From Argonema galeatum A003/A1 (GTDB lineage: Bacteria; Cyanobacteriota; Cyanobacteriia; Cyanobacteriales; Aerosakkonemataceae): a DNA stretch of 61,967 nt. This document shows, piece by piece, positions 1 through 7,424 of the stretch (within the stretch, counting starts at the first letter, position 1; each line of letters opens with the position of its first letter). The translations under genes and the position numbers were made by a program. The notes beneath the pieces are model-generated. The model saw nothing but the letters and a program-made list of their open reading frames with translations, was not told the DNA's origin and did no database searches. The stretch lies in contig NZ_JAIQZM010000037.1 in the NCBI RefSeq assembly GCF_023333595.1, forward strand, positions 1-61,967, written 5' to 3'.

Positions 1-76
1 TCATTAGTCATTAGTCATTAGTCATTAGTCATTAGTCATTAGTCATTAGTCATTAGTCATTAGTCATTAGTCATTA
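1..76. repeat. TCATTAG heptamer tandem repeat
   Basis: About eleven head-to-tail copies of the 7-mer TCATTAG fill the left edge of the window, so the array may continue outside it. Related units (TCATTGG, TGACCAA) recur near 122-150, 9828-9880 and 10038-10086. This is the short tandem repeat type common between genes of filamentous cyanobacteria. Seven-base spacing and the absence of unique spacers exclude CRISPR. Confidence 0.95.
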
Positions 77-152
77 GATTTTTGGCCTACGCTTGGGCGG
101 GGTATGTACCGGAAAACCAATGACTTTTGATTAATGACTGATGACCAATTAA

Positions 153-1349
153 TCAACTAGGATTGATTAATTCCAATATAGGATTAGCTATCCAGTTTAC
201 GCCGACTCTTAACTGATGTTCTGTATTTGGCATCCGATACAGATAGGCGAGGCGACGGGCAAGATAAGCTAACTGACCGTCCAATTGCACTCCCATGCCG
301 CTGATAGTGGCGCTGTCAGTTCCCAGAGTGAGCATTTCTCCTAAATTCTGATATTGGAAGGAAAGCAACGGACGATCGCACAGGGAAGCCCAAACATTCC
401 AAGCTGCAAAGTGGGATTGCTGGTAAGCTGCTTGTGCTGAGTCGGGTACTTGCTGACCTTCCCCATCGCGACAATCTGCTAAATCTCCCAGTACAAAGAT
501 TTCTGGATGGTCAATTGCTTGCAGGGTAGGTGTGGTGGTTAGCTGTGAACGCTGATTTTGTTTGAGGGGGAGATTACGCACGATCGCAGATCCTTGCATT
601 CCCACCGTCCACAGTATCAGCTCGGCTGGGATGGTGTCTAGCTGTGCTTTATACAGTAGGGAGATGGTTTCTGGCCCGATCGAGTCAACGGTGGTTTCCA
701 AATCTATCCAGATACCCCGCGCCTCTAAAGCTTTGCGTGCTGTTTCTCGGTTAAATTCGGGCGATGTTCGCAGAATGCGATCGCTTTGTTCGATTAAGCG
801 GAAGCGTCCGCGTTCTCCCAGTCTATCGGCTAGTTTGCAAGCTAACTCAACGCCGCAATAACCACCACCGACGATCGCTACTCGAATTTTATCTGCTTGT
901 GATGCTTCTAAAACTCGCAGTCTTTCTTCCAGACGATAAGCATCGGTGAGGGAACGGAAGGGAAAAGCGTAGGAACTAGCACCAGGAACGATATCTAGAG
1001 GAGATTCTCCACCCAAGGCTAAGACTAACTTGTCGTAGGGTATTTCGGGGCCATCCTGCAAATAAACCCGGTGCTGTTCTACATCAATCCCCGCCACTAC
1101 TCCTTGACAAAAACGTACATCTGTGTTGCTTAGTATTTCTGCGAAGGGTGGGGCTATTTCCCAAGTTTGCAGTTCGCCGGTAATCAGTTCGTAGAGGAGG
1201 GGGGTGAATACGAAGCGATCGCTTTTATCCACCAGCACAATTTCGGGTTTAGACGCCTTTTCCCAAGGTAGCTGGCTCAATCGCAGAGCGGTATACAGAC
1301 CGCCAAAGCCTCCGCCGAGTATACATATGCGTGCAGGTTGTTGGGTCAT
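153..1349 (-). CDS. Type II NAD(P)H:quinone oxidoreductase (NDH-2), FAD-dependent
   Basis: Single-subunit, non-proton-pumping dehydrogenase that passes electrons from NAD(P)H through FAD to the quinone pool at the membrane surface. The 398-residue protein has two dinucleotide-binding folds: FAD motif GGGFGG at residues 12-17 and NADH motif GGGYCG at 161-166, and a late FAD motif FVLGDLADC near residue 290. Length is normal for NDH-2. No transmembrane segment is evident, so it is probably peripheral. ATG start at 1349. Transcribed away from the small gene at 1437, leaving an 87-base divergent gap that must hold both promoters. Cyanobacteria usually carry several NDH-2 paralogues and I cannot assign this one to NdbA, NdbB or NdbC. 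Confidence 0.88.
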   Translation of the reverse strand: MTQQPARICILGGGFGGLYTALRLSQLPWEKASKPEIVLVDKSDRFVFTPLLYELITGELQTWEIAPPFAEILSNTDVRFCQGVVAGIDVEQHRVYLQDGPEIPYDKLVLALGGESPLDIVPGASSYAFPFRSLTDAYRLEERLRVLEASQADKIRVAIVGGGYCGVELACKLADRLGERGRFRLIEQSDRILRTSPEFNRETARKALEARGIWIDLETTVDSIGPETISLLYKAQLDTIPAELILWTVGMQGSAIVRNLPLKQNQRSQLTTTPTLQAIDHPEIFVLGDLADCRDGEGQQVPDSAQAAYQQSHFAAWNVWASLCDRPLLSFQYQNLGEMLTLGTDSATISGMGVQLDGQLAYLARRLAYLYRMPNTEHQLRVGVNWIANPILELINPS

Positions 1350-1436
1350 GGTTGATTGCGCGGGAGTGATAGCAGGGGAACTTTCTTCAGGATAACAAGC
1401 TGTAGTAGTCTGTATCCAATGCTAAGGAGTTTTCTG

Positions 1437-1667
1437 ATGTCCCCGACAACTTCTGGGATTTCGTTTAAATTCCGCCTTGTAGAGAATGGTACAGCCCAAG
1501 GACTTTGGGCTCAAAAAGCGATCGCCAACGAACGAGAAATAATCTTAGGAAAAGATACCAGTTTGCTTTATGAGGAAATTACAGGTACTACGATTCGCGA
1601 TCGAAGGTTAGCGATCGGCAAAGATAATAACGCTTTCTACATTGATACTGCTAGGATGGCTGAATAA
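1437..1667 (+). CDS. Small conserved-looking protein, unknown function (76 aa)
   Basis: The ATG at 1437 is preceded by AAGGAG at 1424-1429 with 7-base spacing, much better than the upstream in-frame starts. The 76-residue product is soluble, mixed alpha/beta in appearance, with an REREIILGKD-like stretch in the middle and no cysteine cluster or membrane segment. It ends 24 bases before the Uma2-family gene and is probably co-transcribed with it. The family is not recognised. Good ribosome site and tight spacing argue that it is real. Confidence 0.6.
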   Translation: MSPTTSGISFKFRLVENGTAQGLWAQKAIANEREIILGKDTSLLYEEITGTTIRDRRLAIGKDNNAFYIDTARMAE

Positions 1668-1691
1668 GCGTCTGCTTAAGGAGCTTACGCC

Positions 1692-2279
1692 ATGATTAAA
1701 ACCCCTACCCCCACCTTGACCTTTGAGGAGTATCTAACCTACGATGACGGAACCGATAACCGTTATGAACTTGTTAATGGGGAGTTAGTAATGGTTCCTT
1801 TGCCAACTGCCGACCAGTCAGATGTAATTGATTTATTGTCTGACACTTTTAGGGCAGAAATCACAACAAAGTCGCACTCTTGGATTGTTAAACGCGATGT
1901 AGGGGTGTATGTAGGCACCGCTCCAGATACCGGAAAAGACCGCTCTCGTACCCCAGACCTGTGTGTTATAACTCAAGCACAATGGACTGGACTTAAAGCC
2001 GACAAGAAGGCAGCAGCTGTTTTGAGAAACCCGCCGTTGTTGGTGGTTGAAGTAGTTAGTCCTGGTTCCAAGAAGACAGATTACGAAACCAAACAATCTG
2101 AATATAAAACTATTGGAATTCCCGAATATTGGATTGTAGACCTCCGCAAGTTCAAGGTTTCAGTTCTGTTTCTGGTGAATGGGAACTATCAGATAACAGA
2201 GTTTACAGGAAACCAGCGCATTGTCTCTCAGGCTTTCTCAGAATTTACTCTGACGGCTGAACAAATGTTGGCAGCTTAG
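1692..2279 (+). CDS. Uma2 family (DUF820) PD-(D/E)XK nuclease-fold protein
   Basis: 195 residues with the Uma2 pattern: an N-terminal FEEYL and RYELVNGEL element, then PDLCVI and LLVVEVVSPGS, which supply the acidic residues of the restriction-endonuclease-like core, then the YETKQSEYKTIGIPEYWIVD block at the usual place. The family is hugely expanded in cyanobacteria; a nuclease activity is assumed from fold, but the biological role is unknown. AAGGAG at 1678-1683 sits 8 bases before the ATG. It probably forms a two-gene unit with the small gene upstream. Length is normal (180-200 aa) and no key residue is obviously lost. Confidence 0.85.
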   Translation: MIKTPTPTLTFEEYLTYDDGTDNRYELVNGELVMVPLPTADQSDVIDLLSDTFRAEITTKSHSWIVKRDVGVYVGTAPDTGKDRSRTPDLCVITQAQWTGLKADKKAAAVLRNPPLLVVEVVSPGSKKTDYETKQSEYKTIGIPEYWIVDLRKFKVSVLFLVNGNYQITEFTGNQRIVSQAFSEFTLTAEQMLAA

Positions 2280-2320
2280 ACATTTCACACCCTACTAACG
2301 CAAGTTGCTAGTTACATTAA

Positions 2321-2386
2321 GTAGGGTACGTCAGAGCGATAAAATTAGTGATTATCTCCTAAATTTTGGGATCTGACGCACCCTAC
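2321..2386. repeat. Inverted-repeat stem-loop element
   Basis: Arms 2321-2335 (GTAGGGTACGTCAGA) and 2372-2386 match in 14 of 15 positions around a 36-base A/T-rich loop. The arm core GTAGGGTGCGTTAG also appears at 9076-9089. This resembles a small non-autonomous repeat element and may terminate transcription of the Uma2 unit. Confidence 0.6.
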
Positions 2387-2415
2387 AACCTCAAAAATAA
2401 ATGTTTGCTACAGAT

Positions 2416-2443
2416 GTAGAGTCGATTCATGAATTGACTCTAC
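2416..2443. repeat. 28-base dyad, GTAGAG...CTCTAC family
   Basis: Nearly perfect palindrome with one mismatched pair, outer hexamers GTAGAG and CTCTAC and centre TTCATGAA. It has the same size and outer sequence as the perfect palindrome at 61794-61821, so both appear to belong to one dispersed repeat family. Confidence 0.7.
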
Positions 2444-2469
2444 ACCAGAGAGTGTTCATATCATATCCT

Positions 2470-2576
2470 TACGCATCGGTTACCTAAAAAATTCGTATTC
2501 TTATTCTTATCTGCGTTTATCTGCGTTCATCTGTCCTTCCTTATCTGCGGTAAAAATTTAACCAACGATGACAACA
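2470..2576. repeat. Dispersed ~105-bp repeat, copy A
   Basis: Matches the reverse complement of 12602-12703 along its whole length, including the blocks TTACCTAAAAAATTCGT, tandem TTATCTGCG and AACCAACGATGACAAC. A fragment with tandem ATCTGCGTTT also occurs at about 34375-34400. It has no coding potential. Copies A and B form an inverted pair enclosing about 10 kb. Confidence 0.75.
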
Positions 2577-2620
2577 GTGCGATATCCAGAACATCCTTCA
2601 TTGATAATGACATAGAGTTT

Positions 2621-4297
2621 CTACCAAGTAACTCGGTCTTTCAACTTATCCAACAAACTCGGCCCGACTCCTGGCACATTGTCCAAATCTTGTAAAGAAG
2701 TGAAAGGTTTCTTTTGACGTGACTGAATAATTTGCTGCGCCAATTTAGGCCCCACTCCTGGTAAAGCTTCCAATTCCTGTTGGCTAGCAGTATTGAGATT
2801 AACTTTCTGATTAATGGTATTTTCGCTAACTTTAGCTGTAGTTGAACTTGCCGCCGAAGGTGAAGATACGGTTTTTAGGGGCGGACATTGTTGCTGCTGA
2901 TTCTTAATTTTTTGCTTAATTCCATCTGGTAAACCGAGTATAGAATCAGCATAAAGCCGATCGAACTCGCGCTCAAAATGGGCTGCAACGGTGGGACTTT
3001 GAATTACTAAAACTGTTTCGTCATTATTAGTGTTTGCTGCTGCTGACCAGTTGTGGGAACCAGTAATAACAATTTGTTTGTCTACAACACCAAATTTGTG
3101 ATGCAACAGATCGCCTTTTTTTAGTTGGGGAATGCCTACAGTGGTAATCGGATTTTGCCAAGGACGGTTATCAACTTCGTATTTGCAATTATTAAGCAAA
3201 GCAACGCCCATCATATCCAGCGCTTCGCTATAGCTGCGATAGGCAAAGTCGGCATCGATTAAAGCTCGTATTTGCACACCGCGTTGATTGTCAGTTTCTA
3301 AGATATTCGCAAGTCGCTGTTCTGAAAATACAAACAACGCCATATTTACCGATTGGGTAGCGGTATTTAAGGTTTTACCGATCAGACCGTTGCTGCTTTC
3401 TTCCCAAGGCTGCGTTGATGATGTTGGCGAGAAATGAACTGCAATGGTAGTAGTTCCTAGAGTGATTTGCTGAACTGGTCGAAACGGCTTTTTGATGCCA
3501 AATTTGCTATCTGGATTACCACCAGGGCCATCGCCCCATAGAATGTTAAATTCTGCTGTGAAAAGAGTTGCTAATTCGGAATTATCAATGCTGAGAAGAT
3601 TGTTAGCATTTCCCAAACTGCTGGGAGATATAAAGTCGCCGTGAATGTCGCTAGTTGTAAAATTTGCCGATGTAATAATGAGAGTGCGATCGTCAACGAC
3701 GACAAATTTATGGTGCATTAAAGCACTGCCTTTTGAACCATCAGCGGTATCATCAATTATGGGAATACCGGCATTTTGCAACATGACGATCGCATCCCCT
3801 CGATCGATCTCATCTTGGCTGAGTTTATTATCGCCATTTTGGTCTGCTAACTTGACAAATTCGTTGTAGCGTCCGCGTTCCCGTTCCGGTAGTTTCGCTA
3901 CCTCATCTGGTGTAAATTTACTCCAAGGACGGCTGTAAGTATTCTCCAGAATTACCCTTACCTTAACCCCAGCTTTTTTGCGATCGGCCAAAGCCTTGGC
4001 AATATGAGGTAACCGCAACTCCTGAACAGCCACATCCACGGTAGACTTAGCAGTGGCGATCGCATCGACTATCTGCTGTTCCAAGTCATCTCCCGATCGC
4101 GTTTGCTTGCGGTAGGGTTCTCTGTACTCAGCCGACTCAGAGTGGTTGAAGTAAACTTTAACAACAGGATCTTGGGGCAGGGGTAAAGGGGCCGATCGCT
4201 GAGTTTGCGGCCCAGCCCGTTGACAAGCAGCTAAGGTCAGTGCTAAAAGAATCGTTGCTACTTGCCTCACGATTGCATATATCAAATTAATGTCCAT
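2621..4297 (-). CDS. Lipoprotein-type phospholipase D-like protein with EF-hand-like loop and helix-hairpin-helix tail
   Basis: 558 residues. The N-terminus has a hydrophobic stretch ending LAAC, a lipobox with Cys25, so the protein is predicted to be exported and membrane-anchored. Two HKD motifs complete one PLD-type active site: H195/K197/D202 and H399/K401/D406, each followed by the expected Ser/Asn-rich strand. Between the first PLD strands and HKD1 sits a calcium-loop-like sequence at 152-163 (Asp152, Asn154, Asp156, Lys158, Ser160, Glu163). Residues about 490-558 hold two helix-hairpin-helix units (LPGVGPKLA, VPGVGPSLL) of the ComEA type, which bind DNA without sequence specificity. 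Known PLD-fold proteins include phospholipases, nucleases and cardiolipin synthases; the tail favours a nuclease or DNA-binding role, which is inference. ATG start; convergent with the Uma2 gene. Confidence 0.85.
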   Translation of the reverse strand: MDINLIYAIVRQVATILLALTLAACQRAGPQTQRSAPLPLPQDPVVKVYFNHSESAEYREPYRKQTRSGDDLEQQIVDAIATAKSTVDVAVQELRLPHIAKALADRKKAGVKVRVILENTYSRPWSKFTPDEVAKLPERERGRYNEFVKLADQNGDNKLSQDEIDRGDAIVMLQNAGIPIIDDTADGSKGSALMHHKFVVVDDRTLIITSANFTTSDIHGDFISPSSLGNANNLLSIDNSELATLFTAEFNILWGDGPGGNPDSKFGIKKPFRPVQQITLGTTTIAVHFSPTSSTQPWEESSNGLIGKTLNTATQSVNMALFVFSEQRLANILETDNQRGVQIRALIDADFAYRSYSEALDMMGVALLNNCKYEVDNRPWQNPITTVGIPQLKKGDLLHHKFGVVDKQIVITGSHNWSAAANTNNDETVLVIQSPTVAAHFEREFDRLYADSILGLPDGIKQKIKNQQQQCPPLKTVSSPSAASSTTAKVSENTINQKVNLNTASQQELEALPGVGPKLAQQIIQSRQKKPFTSLQDLDNVPGVGPSLLDKLKDRVTW

Positions 4298-4515
4298 AAG
4301 TCAATAAGTGAAAGCAGTCTATTTTTACCCATTTAGCGGCAAGCAACCGATCCCACAGCTAGAAGCGGTGAGTTTTCTTGCTAAAATTCTGTAATCTAAA
4401 GTTTATTATTTTGAAAGCCGCTTTAAAGCATCTTTCAAAAACTAGCGTGTGCCCCACGGAAAGTGACGCCTGTGGAAAGAAAGACCTCAACGCAGAGGTA
4501 TTTTCATCTGTTGTT

Positions 4516-4896
4516 ATGCCTAGAAGAAAAAAGCAATTTCAGTGCGGCCACAAGGGCTATGGTCAAATGTGCCATCTGTGTGCCCAAAAAAAAGCCGTAC
4601 TGGAACAAAAAAGACAGCTAAAAAACGAGTGGGAGTCCACTTTTGCCGATGATCCCATAGATTTAAGGGATCTACCCATCCATGTGGTGGTCAAGGCACG
4701 CACTGTGATTGCGGCTTTACAGCAGCACAAAAATTACACAGATTTTGGCGGCAAGCGATTGCGGCACGATCGCTTCGTGGTCAGCATTCCCATCACCCGC
4801 AACTACCGAATGCTCTGCCGGGACTGCGGTAATATCTTAATTCCCCTAGCTGTCTTGTCCCATGAGGACTACAATGTCCGCAAACCGGGAAGTTAG
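4516..4896 (+). CDS. Small cysteine-rich, probably zinc-binding protein
   Basis: The ATG at 4516 begins a compact 126-residue protein with two cysteine groups: CGH, then CHLC near residues 10-22, and CRDC near 105. This looks like a split zinc ribbon. Between them lie a charged helix and a segment FGGKRLRHDRFVVSIPITRNYRMLCRD (read here only by its parts GKRLRHDRF and NYRMLC) resembling the strand pair of RelE/ParE-like folds. In-frame codons extend upstream to 4378 but lack family-like sequence and a better start. I believe homologues are widespread in cyanobacteria with no known function. It lies 77 bases before the cysteine desulfurase gene and could be co-transcribed. Confidence 0.65.
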   Translation: MPRRKKQFQCGHKGYGQMCHLCAQKKAVLEQKRQLKNEWESTFADDPIDLRDLPIHVVVKARTVIAALQQHKNYTDFGGKRLRHDRFVVSIPITRNYRMLCRDCGNILIPLAVLSHEDYNVRKPGS

Positions 4897-4973
4897 CTAG
4901 TTGTTAGACGTTGGCGGTATATGCTGAAATTAGAGAGCCAGTCGGTCGTCGCGACCTCTAACGCCTAAAGATT

Positions 4974-6140
4974 ATGCAAATTTATCTAGATTACAGCGCT
5001 ACAACACCGACCCGCCCAGAGGCGATCGCCGCTATGCAAGAAGTCCTCACCCAACAGTGGGGCAACCCCTCCAGTTTGCACGAGTGGGGACAACGGGCAG
5101 CAACGATATTAGAACAAGCCAGAATGCAGGTGGCTGGACTAATTAAGGCACCGGCAGAGTCTATTATATTTACCTCTGGCGGCACTGAGGCAGACAATCT
5201 GGCAATTATGGGTGTGGCTCGATGTTACACCAAACCTCAGCACATTATTATTTCCAGCGTTGAGCATTCAGCTGTGGCAGAACCAGTACAGCTGCTGGAA
5301 CAATGGGGCTGGAAAGTGACGCGCTTGCCGGTGGATAGGTGGGGACGAGTTAACGAAAATGACTTGGAAAACGCGCTGCAACCCAATACGGTTTTAGTTT
5401 CGATAATCTACGGTCAGAGTGAAGTTGGCACTCTACAACCGATCGAAGCTTTGGGAAATATTGTCCGCGATCGCGGAGTGCTGTTCCACACAGATGCAGT
5501 TCAAGTAGCTGGGCGTTTGCCGATCGATGTGCAAAAATTGCCGGTAGATTTACTTTCCCTTTCCAGTCACAAAATTTATGGCCCTCAAGGGTCTGGGGCG
5601 CTGTACGTCCGTCCCGGCGTGGAATTAGTTCCTTTGTTGGGTGGTGGAGGGCAAGAAATGCGCTTGCGTTCTGGAACTCAAGCTGTGCCAATTATTGCCG
5701 GTTTTGGAGTAGCTGCGGAACTGGCGGCGCAAGAAATGGCTACGGAAACGTCCAGGTTGATTGGGTTGCGCGATCGTCTTTTCGACCAACTTTCCGATAC
5801 TCCCAGTTTGACACCCACGGGTCACCGTTGGCACCGTTTGCCTCACCATGTCAGTTTCTGCTTGCAGGATGCCGATGGTAAAAAGCTCACCGGCAAAACC
5901 ATCGTGCGGCAAATGAACTTAGCTGGTGTTGGTATTAGTGCTGGTGCTGCTTGCAGTAGCGGCAAACTCAACCCCAGTCCTATCCTGCTGGCGATGGGGT
6001 ACAGTACCCAGATGGCAAAAGCGGGAATTCGCCTGACTTTGGGGCGTGACACGACAGCAGCTGATGTGGACTGGACTGCGATCGTACTGAAGCAAGTGTT
6101 GCAAAGATTGATACCAGAGGTGGCATTAGCTGGGCGTTGA
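4974..6140 (+). CDS. Cysteine desulfurase (IscS/NifS class)
   Basis: Pyridoxal-phosphate enzyme that takes sulfur from L-cysteine, giving alanine and an enzyme persulfide used for Fe-S cluster assembly and tRNA thiolation. The 388-residue protein starts with YLDYSATTP; GGTEADNLAI follows at 69-79; the PLP lysine is Lys200 in SSHKIYGPQG; the catalytic cysteine is Cys327 in SAGAACSSG. All key residues are present. Length and the longer Cys loop fit group I (IscS/NifS) rather than SufS. No Fe-S scaffold or nif gene is adjacent, so housekeeping use is more likely than a nitrogen-fixation role. It ends 15 bases from the convergent duplicated Rpn fragment. Confidence 0.93.
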   Translation: MQIYLDYSATTPTRPEAIAAMQEVLTQQWGNPSSLHEWGQRAATILEQARMQVAGLIKAPAESIIFTSGGTEADNLAIMGVARCYTKPQHIIISSVEHSAVAEPVQLLEQWGWKVTRLPVDRWGRVNENDLENALQPNTVLVSIIYGQSEVGTLQPIEALGNIVRDRGVLFHTDAVQVAGRLPIDVQKLPVDLLSLSSHKIYGPQGSGALYVRPGVELVPLLGGGGQEMRLRSGTQAVPIIAGFGVAAELAAQEMATETSRLIGLRDRLFDQLSDTPSLTPTGHRWHRLPHHVSFCLQDADGKKLTGKTIVRQMNLAGVGISAGAACSSGKLNPSPILLAMGYSTQMAKAGIRLTLGRDTTAADVDWTAIVLKQVLQRLIPEVALAGR

Positions 6141-6155
6141 ATTCAGGGGATACAT

Positions 6156-6401
6156 TTAACGCTCTCCTTGTGCCAATAACTCCTCAAACGCCTGCACCGA
6201 ATTTACAGTAATAGCGCGTTTAAGTAGTCGTTTCAGTAGCGCTAAATCTTCGATCGCAAAAATGCTACTCCTTAAGGCATCTGGCACAGTTAAAAACCGC
6301 GTTTCCAGAACATCAATAACATTTTCGCGAGACGTTTGCAGGCGACCCTGCTGTATCCCATCCTGTATCCCATCCCGCTCAAAACTGGTAATGTATGGCA
6401 T
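6156..6401 (-). CDS. Duplicated C-terminal fragment of the adjacent Rpn-family gene (RpnS-like small protein, 81 aa)
   Basis: This stretch is a tandem copy of the 3' end of the neighbouring Rpn-family gene. It starts at an ATG (6399-6401) with AGAGGAGG eight bases upstream, identical to the internal site of the full gene, and reads MPYITSFERDGIQ through to ELLAQGER and a stop. A 12-base duplication gives it an extra DGIQ. The reading frame is intact despite several substitutions, which suggests selection or recent origin. Codons continue upstream to about 6455 but only reach a TTG. It may be a dead remnant, or a free-standing version of the short intragenic protein known from E. coli rpn genes. 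Confidence 0.5.
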   Translation of the reverse strand: MPYITSFERDGIQDGIQQGRLQTSRENVIDVLETRFLTVPDALRSSIFAIEDLALLKRLLKRAITVNSVQAFEELLAQGER

Positions 6402-6675
6402 TCGCCTTTCCTCCTCTATCCCGTTAAAACTCTCCTTGTGCCAATAACTCCTCAAACTCCTGCACCGAAGTAACAGTAATAGCGCGTTTATGCAGTCGTT
6501 TCAGCATTGCTAAATCTTCGATCGCAAAAATGCGATTTTTTAAGGCATCTGGCACAGTTAAAAACCGCGTTTCCAGAACATCAATTACAGCCTCGTGAGA
6601 CGTTTGCAGGCGACCCTGCTGTATACCATCCCGCTCAAAACTGGTAATGTATGGCATTCGCCTTTCCTCCTCTAT
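6162..6675. repeat. Imperfect tandem duplication, ~250-bp unit
   Basis: Unit 1 is 6162-6419 and unit 2 is 6430-6675. They align throughout except for a 12-base insertion in unit 1 (a doubled GTATCCCATCC segment). The unit covers precisely the C-terminal coding part plus the internal ribosome site of the Rpn-family gene. Confidence 0.9.
6424..6657 (-). CDS. Possible internal-start product of the Rpn gene (77-aa C-terminal protein)
   Basis: In-frame ATG at 6655-6657 preceded by AGAGGAGG with 8-base spacing, as good as any ribosome site in the window. The codons that create it read IEEERRM. The product would be only the helical tail. In E. coli, short proteins made from an internal start of rpn genes bind and restrain the full nuclease (the RpnS/RpnL arrangement); equivalence here is inference. 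Confidence 0.45.
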   Translation of the reverse strand: MPYITSFERDGIQQGRLQTSHEAVIDVLETRFLTVPDALKNRIFAIEDLAMLKRLHKRAITVTSVQEFEELLAQGEF

Positions 6676-7368
6676 TCGCTTGATTTCAGTTTTAAACTCT
6701 TGCTGAACTGCCTCCGGTAATGCCATGATCCATTCAATGAACCGGAACAACTCCAAAATCTGATTTTTACTATAGCCGCGCTCGTACAGTCGTCGCACTA
6801 ACCTCAATTTTAACTGGAAACGGCGCGGTAAATCACTGCGTGTTGCTTGGGTTTCCAGATGCGCGGCGATAATGGTAGCAAAGGGATTAGTGCTTTCCTC
6901 TAGGGTAGCTGCTGGATAGTCGAGCAGTTTCACTACCGGAAACTGCAAACTGCTCTCAAATCCCCATCGACTATAACTATAGCCTGTCGGTCGCCAATTG
7001 GTGTTTTCATCTCCCAATACGGCAAAGCTGAAGACTTTTTGCCGATAGCGATCGAATAACCGATGATTGTAAATATACATCCGCTCGGCAAAATCTGACT
7101 GCTCTTGTCCTTGAATTTCGACATGAATTAACACAATCGCTTCTTCGCCGGAGTTCAGCCATACTTTTACTAGCTTATCTGCTAAACGCCTGCCTGTCTC
7201 GGCATCGCGAATCACTTCTTGCAATTCGGTGTCTAAAGTTTCATAACCTTTCTCCCAATCAATATCGCTGTGAGTATCTGCAAAACAAAAAGCCATAAAT
7301 GGCTCAAAATAGACAGTTAGGGCTTCTTTCCAAGCGCTGTCGTAGTCGGCTCGCACTTCATCTTCCAT
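6424..7368 (-). CDS. Rpn-family recombination-promoting nuclease / putative transposase (PD-(D/E)XK)
   Basis: 314 residues. The N-terminal two thirds has the Rpn/PD-(D/E)XK layout: YETLDTEL, then a strand IVLIHVEIQGQ that supplies the hVE-x-Q catalytic pattern near residues 78-88, then MYIYNHRLFDRY. Residues about 200-235 are the usual RFxxWIMxLPEAVQQEF region, and the last 77 form a helical tail. E. coli Rpn proteins are metal-dependent DNases. A strong AGGAGG lies just upstream (about 7378-7384). Inside the frame, AGAGGAGG followed after 8 bases by ATG (6657) would make the tail alone. The tail has been duplicated downstream. Confidence 0.85.
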   Translation of the reverse strand: MEDEVRADYDSAWKEALTVYFEPFMAFCFADTHSDIDWEKGYETLDTELQEVIRDAETGRRLADKLVKVWLNSGEEAIVLIHVEIQGQEQSDFAERMYIYNHRLFDRYRQKVFSFAVLGDENTNWRPTGYSYSRWGFESSLQFPVVKLLDYPAATLEESTNPFATIIAAHLETQATRSDLPRRFQLKLRLVRRLYERGYSKNQILELFRFIEWIMALPEAVQQEFKTEIKRIEEERRMPYITSFERDGIQQGRLQTSHEAVIDVLETRFLTVPDALKNRIFAIEDLAMLKRLHKRAITVTSVQEFEELLAQGEF

Positions 7369-7424
7369 TCAGTATATCCTCCTCTTAGATAATCCACCCT
7401 TGGTAGAGTCCTCAAATTTAAAAT

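Larger units (their letters stand above)
2280..2620. other. 341-base intergenic region rich in palindromes and repeats
   Basis: No gene is seen. It holds a 15-bp-arm stem-loop (2321-2335 with 2372-2386), a 28-base palindrome (2416-2443) and one copy of a dispersed repeat of about 105 bases (2470-2576). It lies between convergent genes, so transcription termination for both is expected here. Confidence 0.8.

Noticed and set aside
1..76. Heptamer arrays (also at 34468, 50353, 61865) as possible CRISPR arrays
   Set aside because: Units are only 7 bases, contiguous, with no unique spacers and no cas genes.
6402..6455. Longer N-terminus for the duplicated Rpn fragment
   Set aside because: It only reaches a TTG and crosses the junction into the 3' end of the neighbouring gene; the ATG at 6401 has AGAGGAGG.
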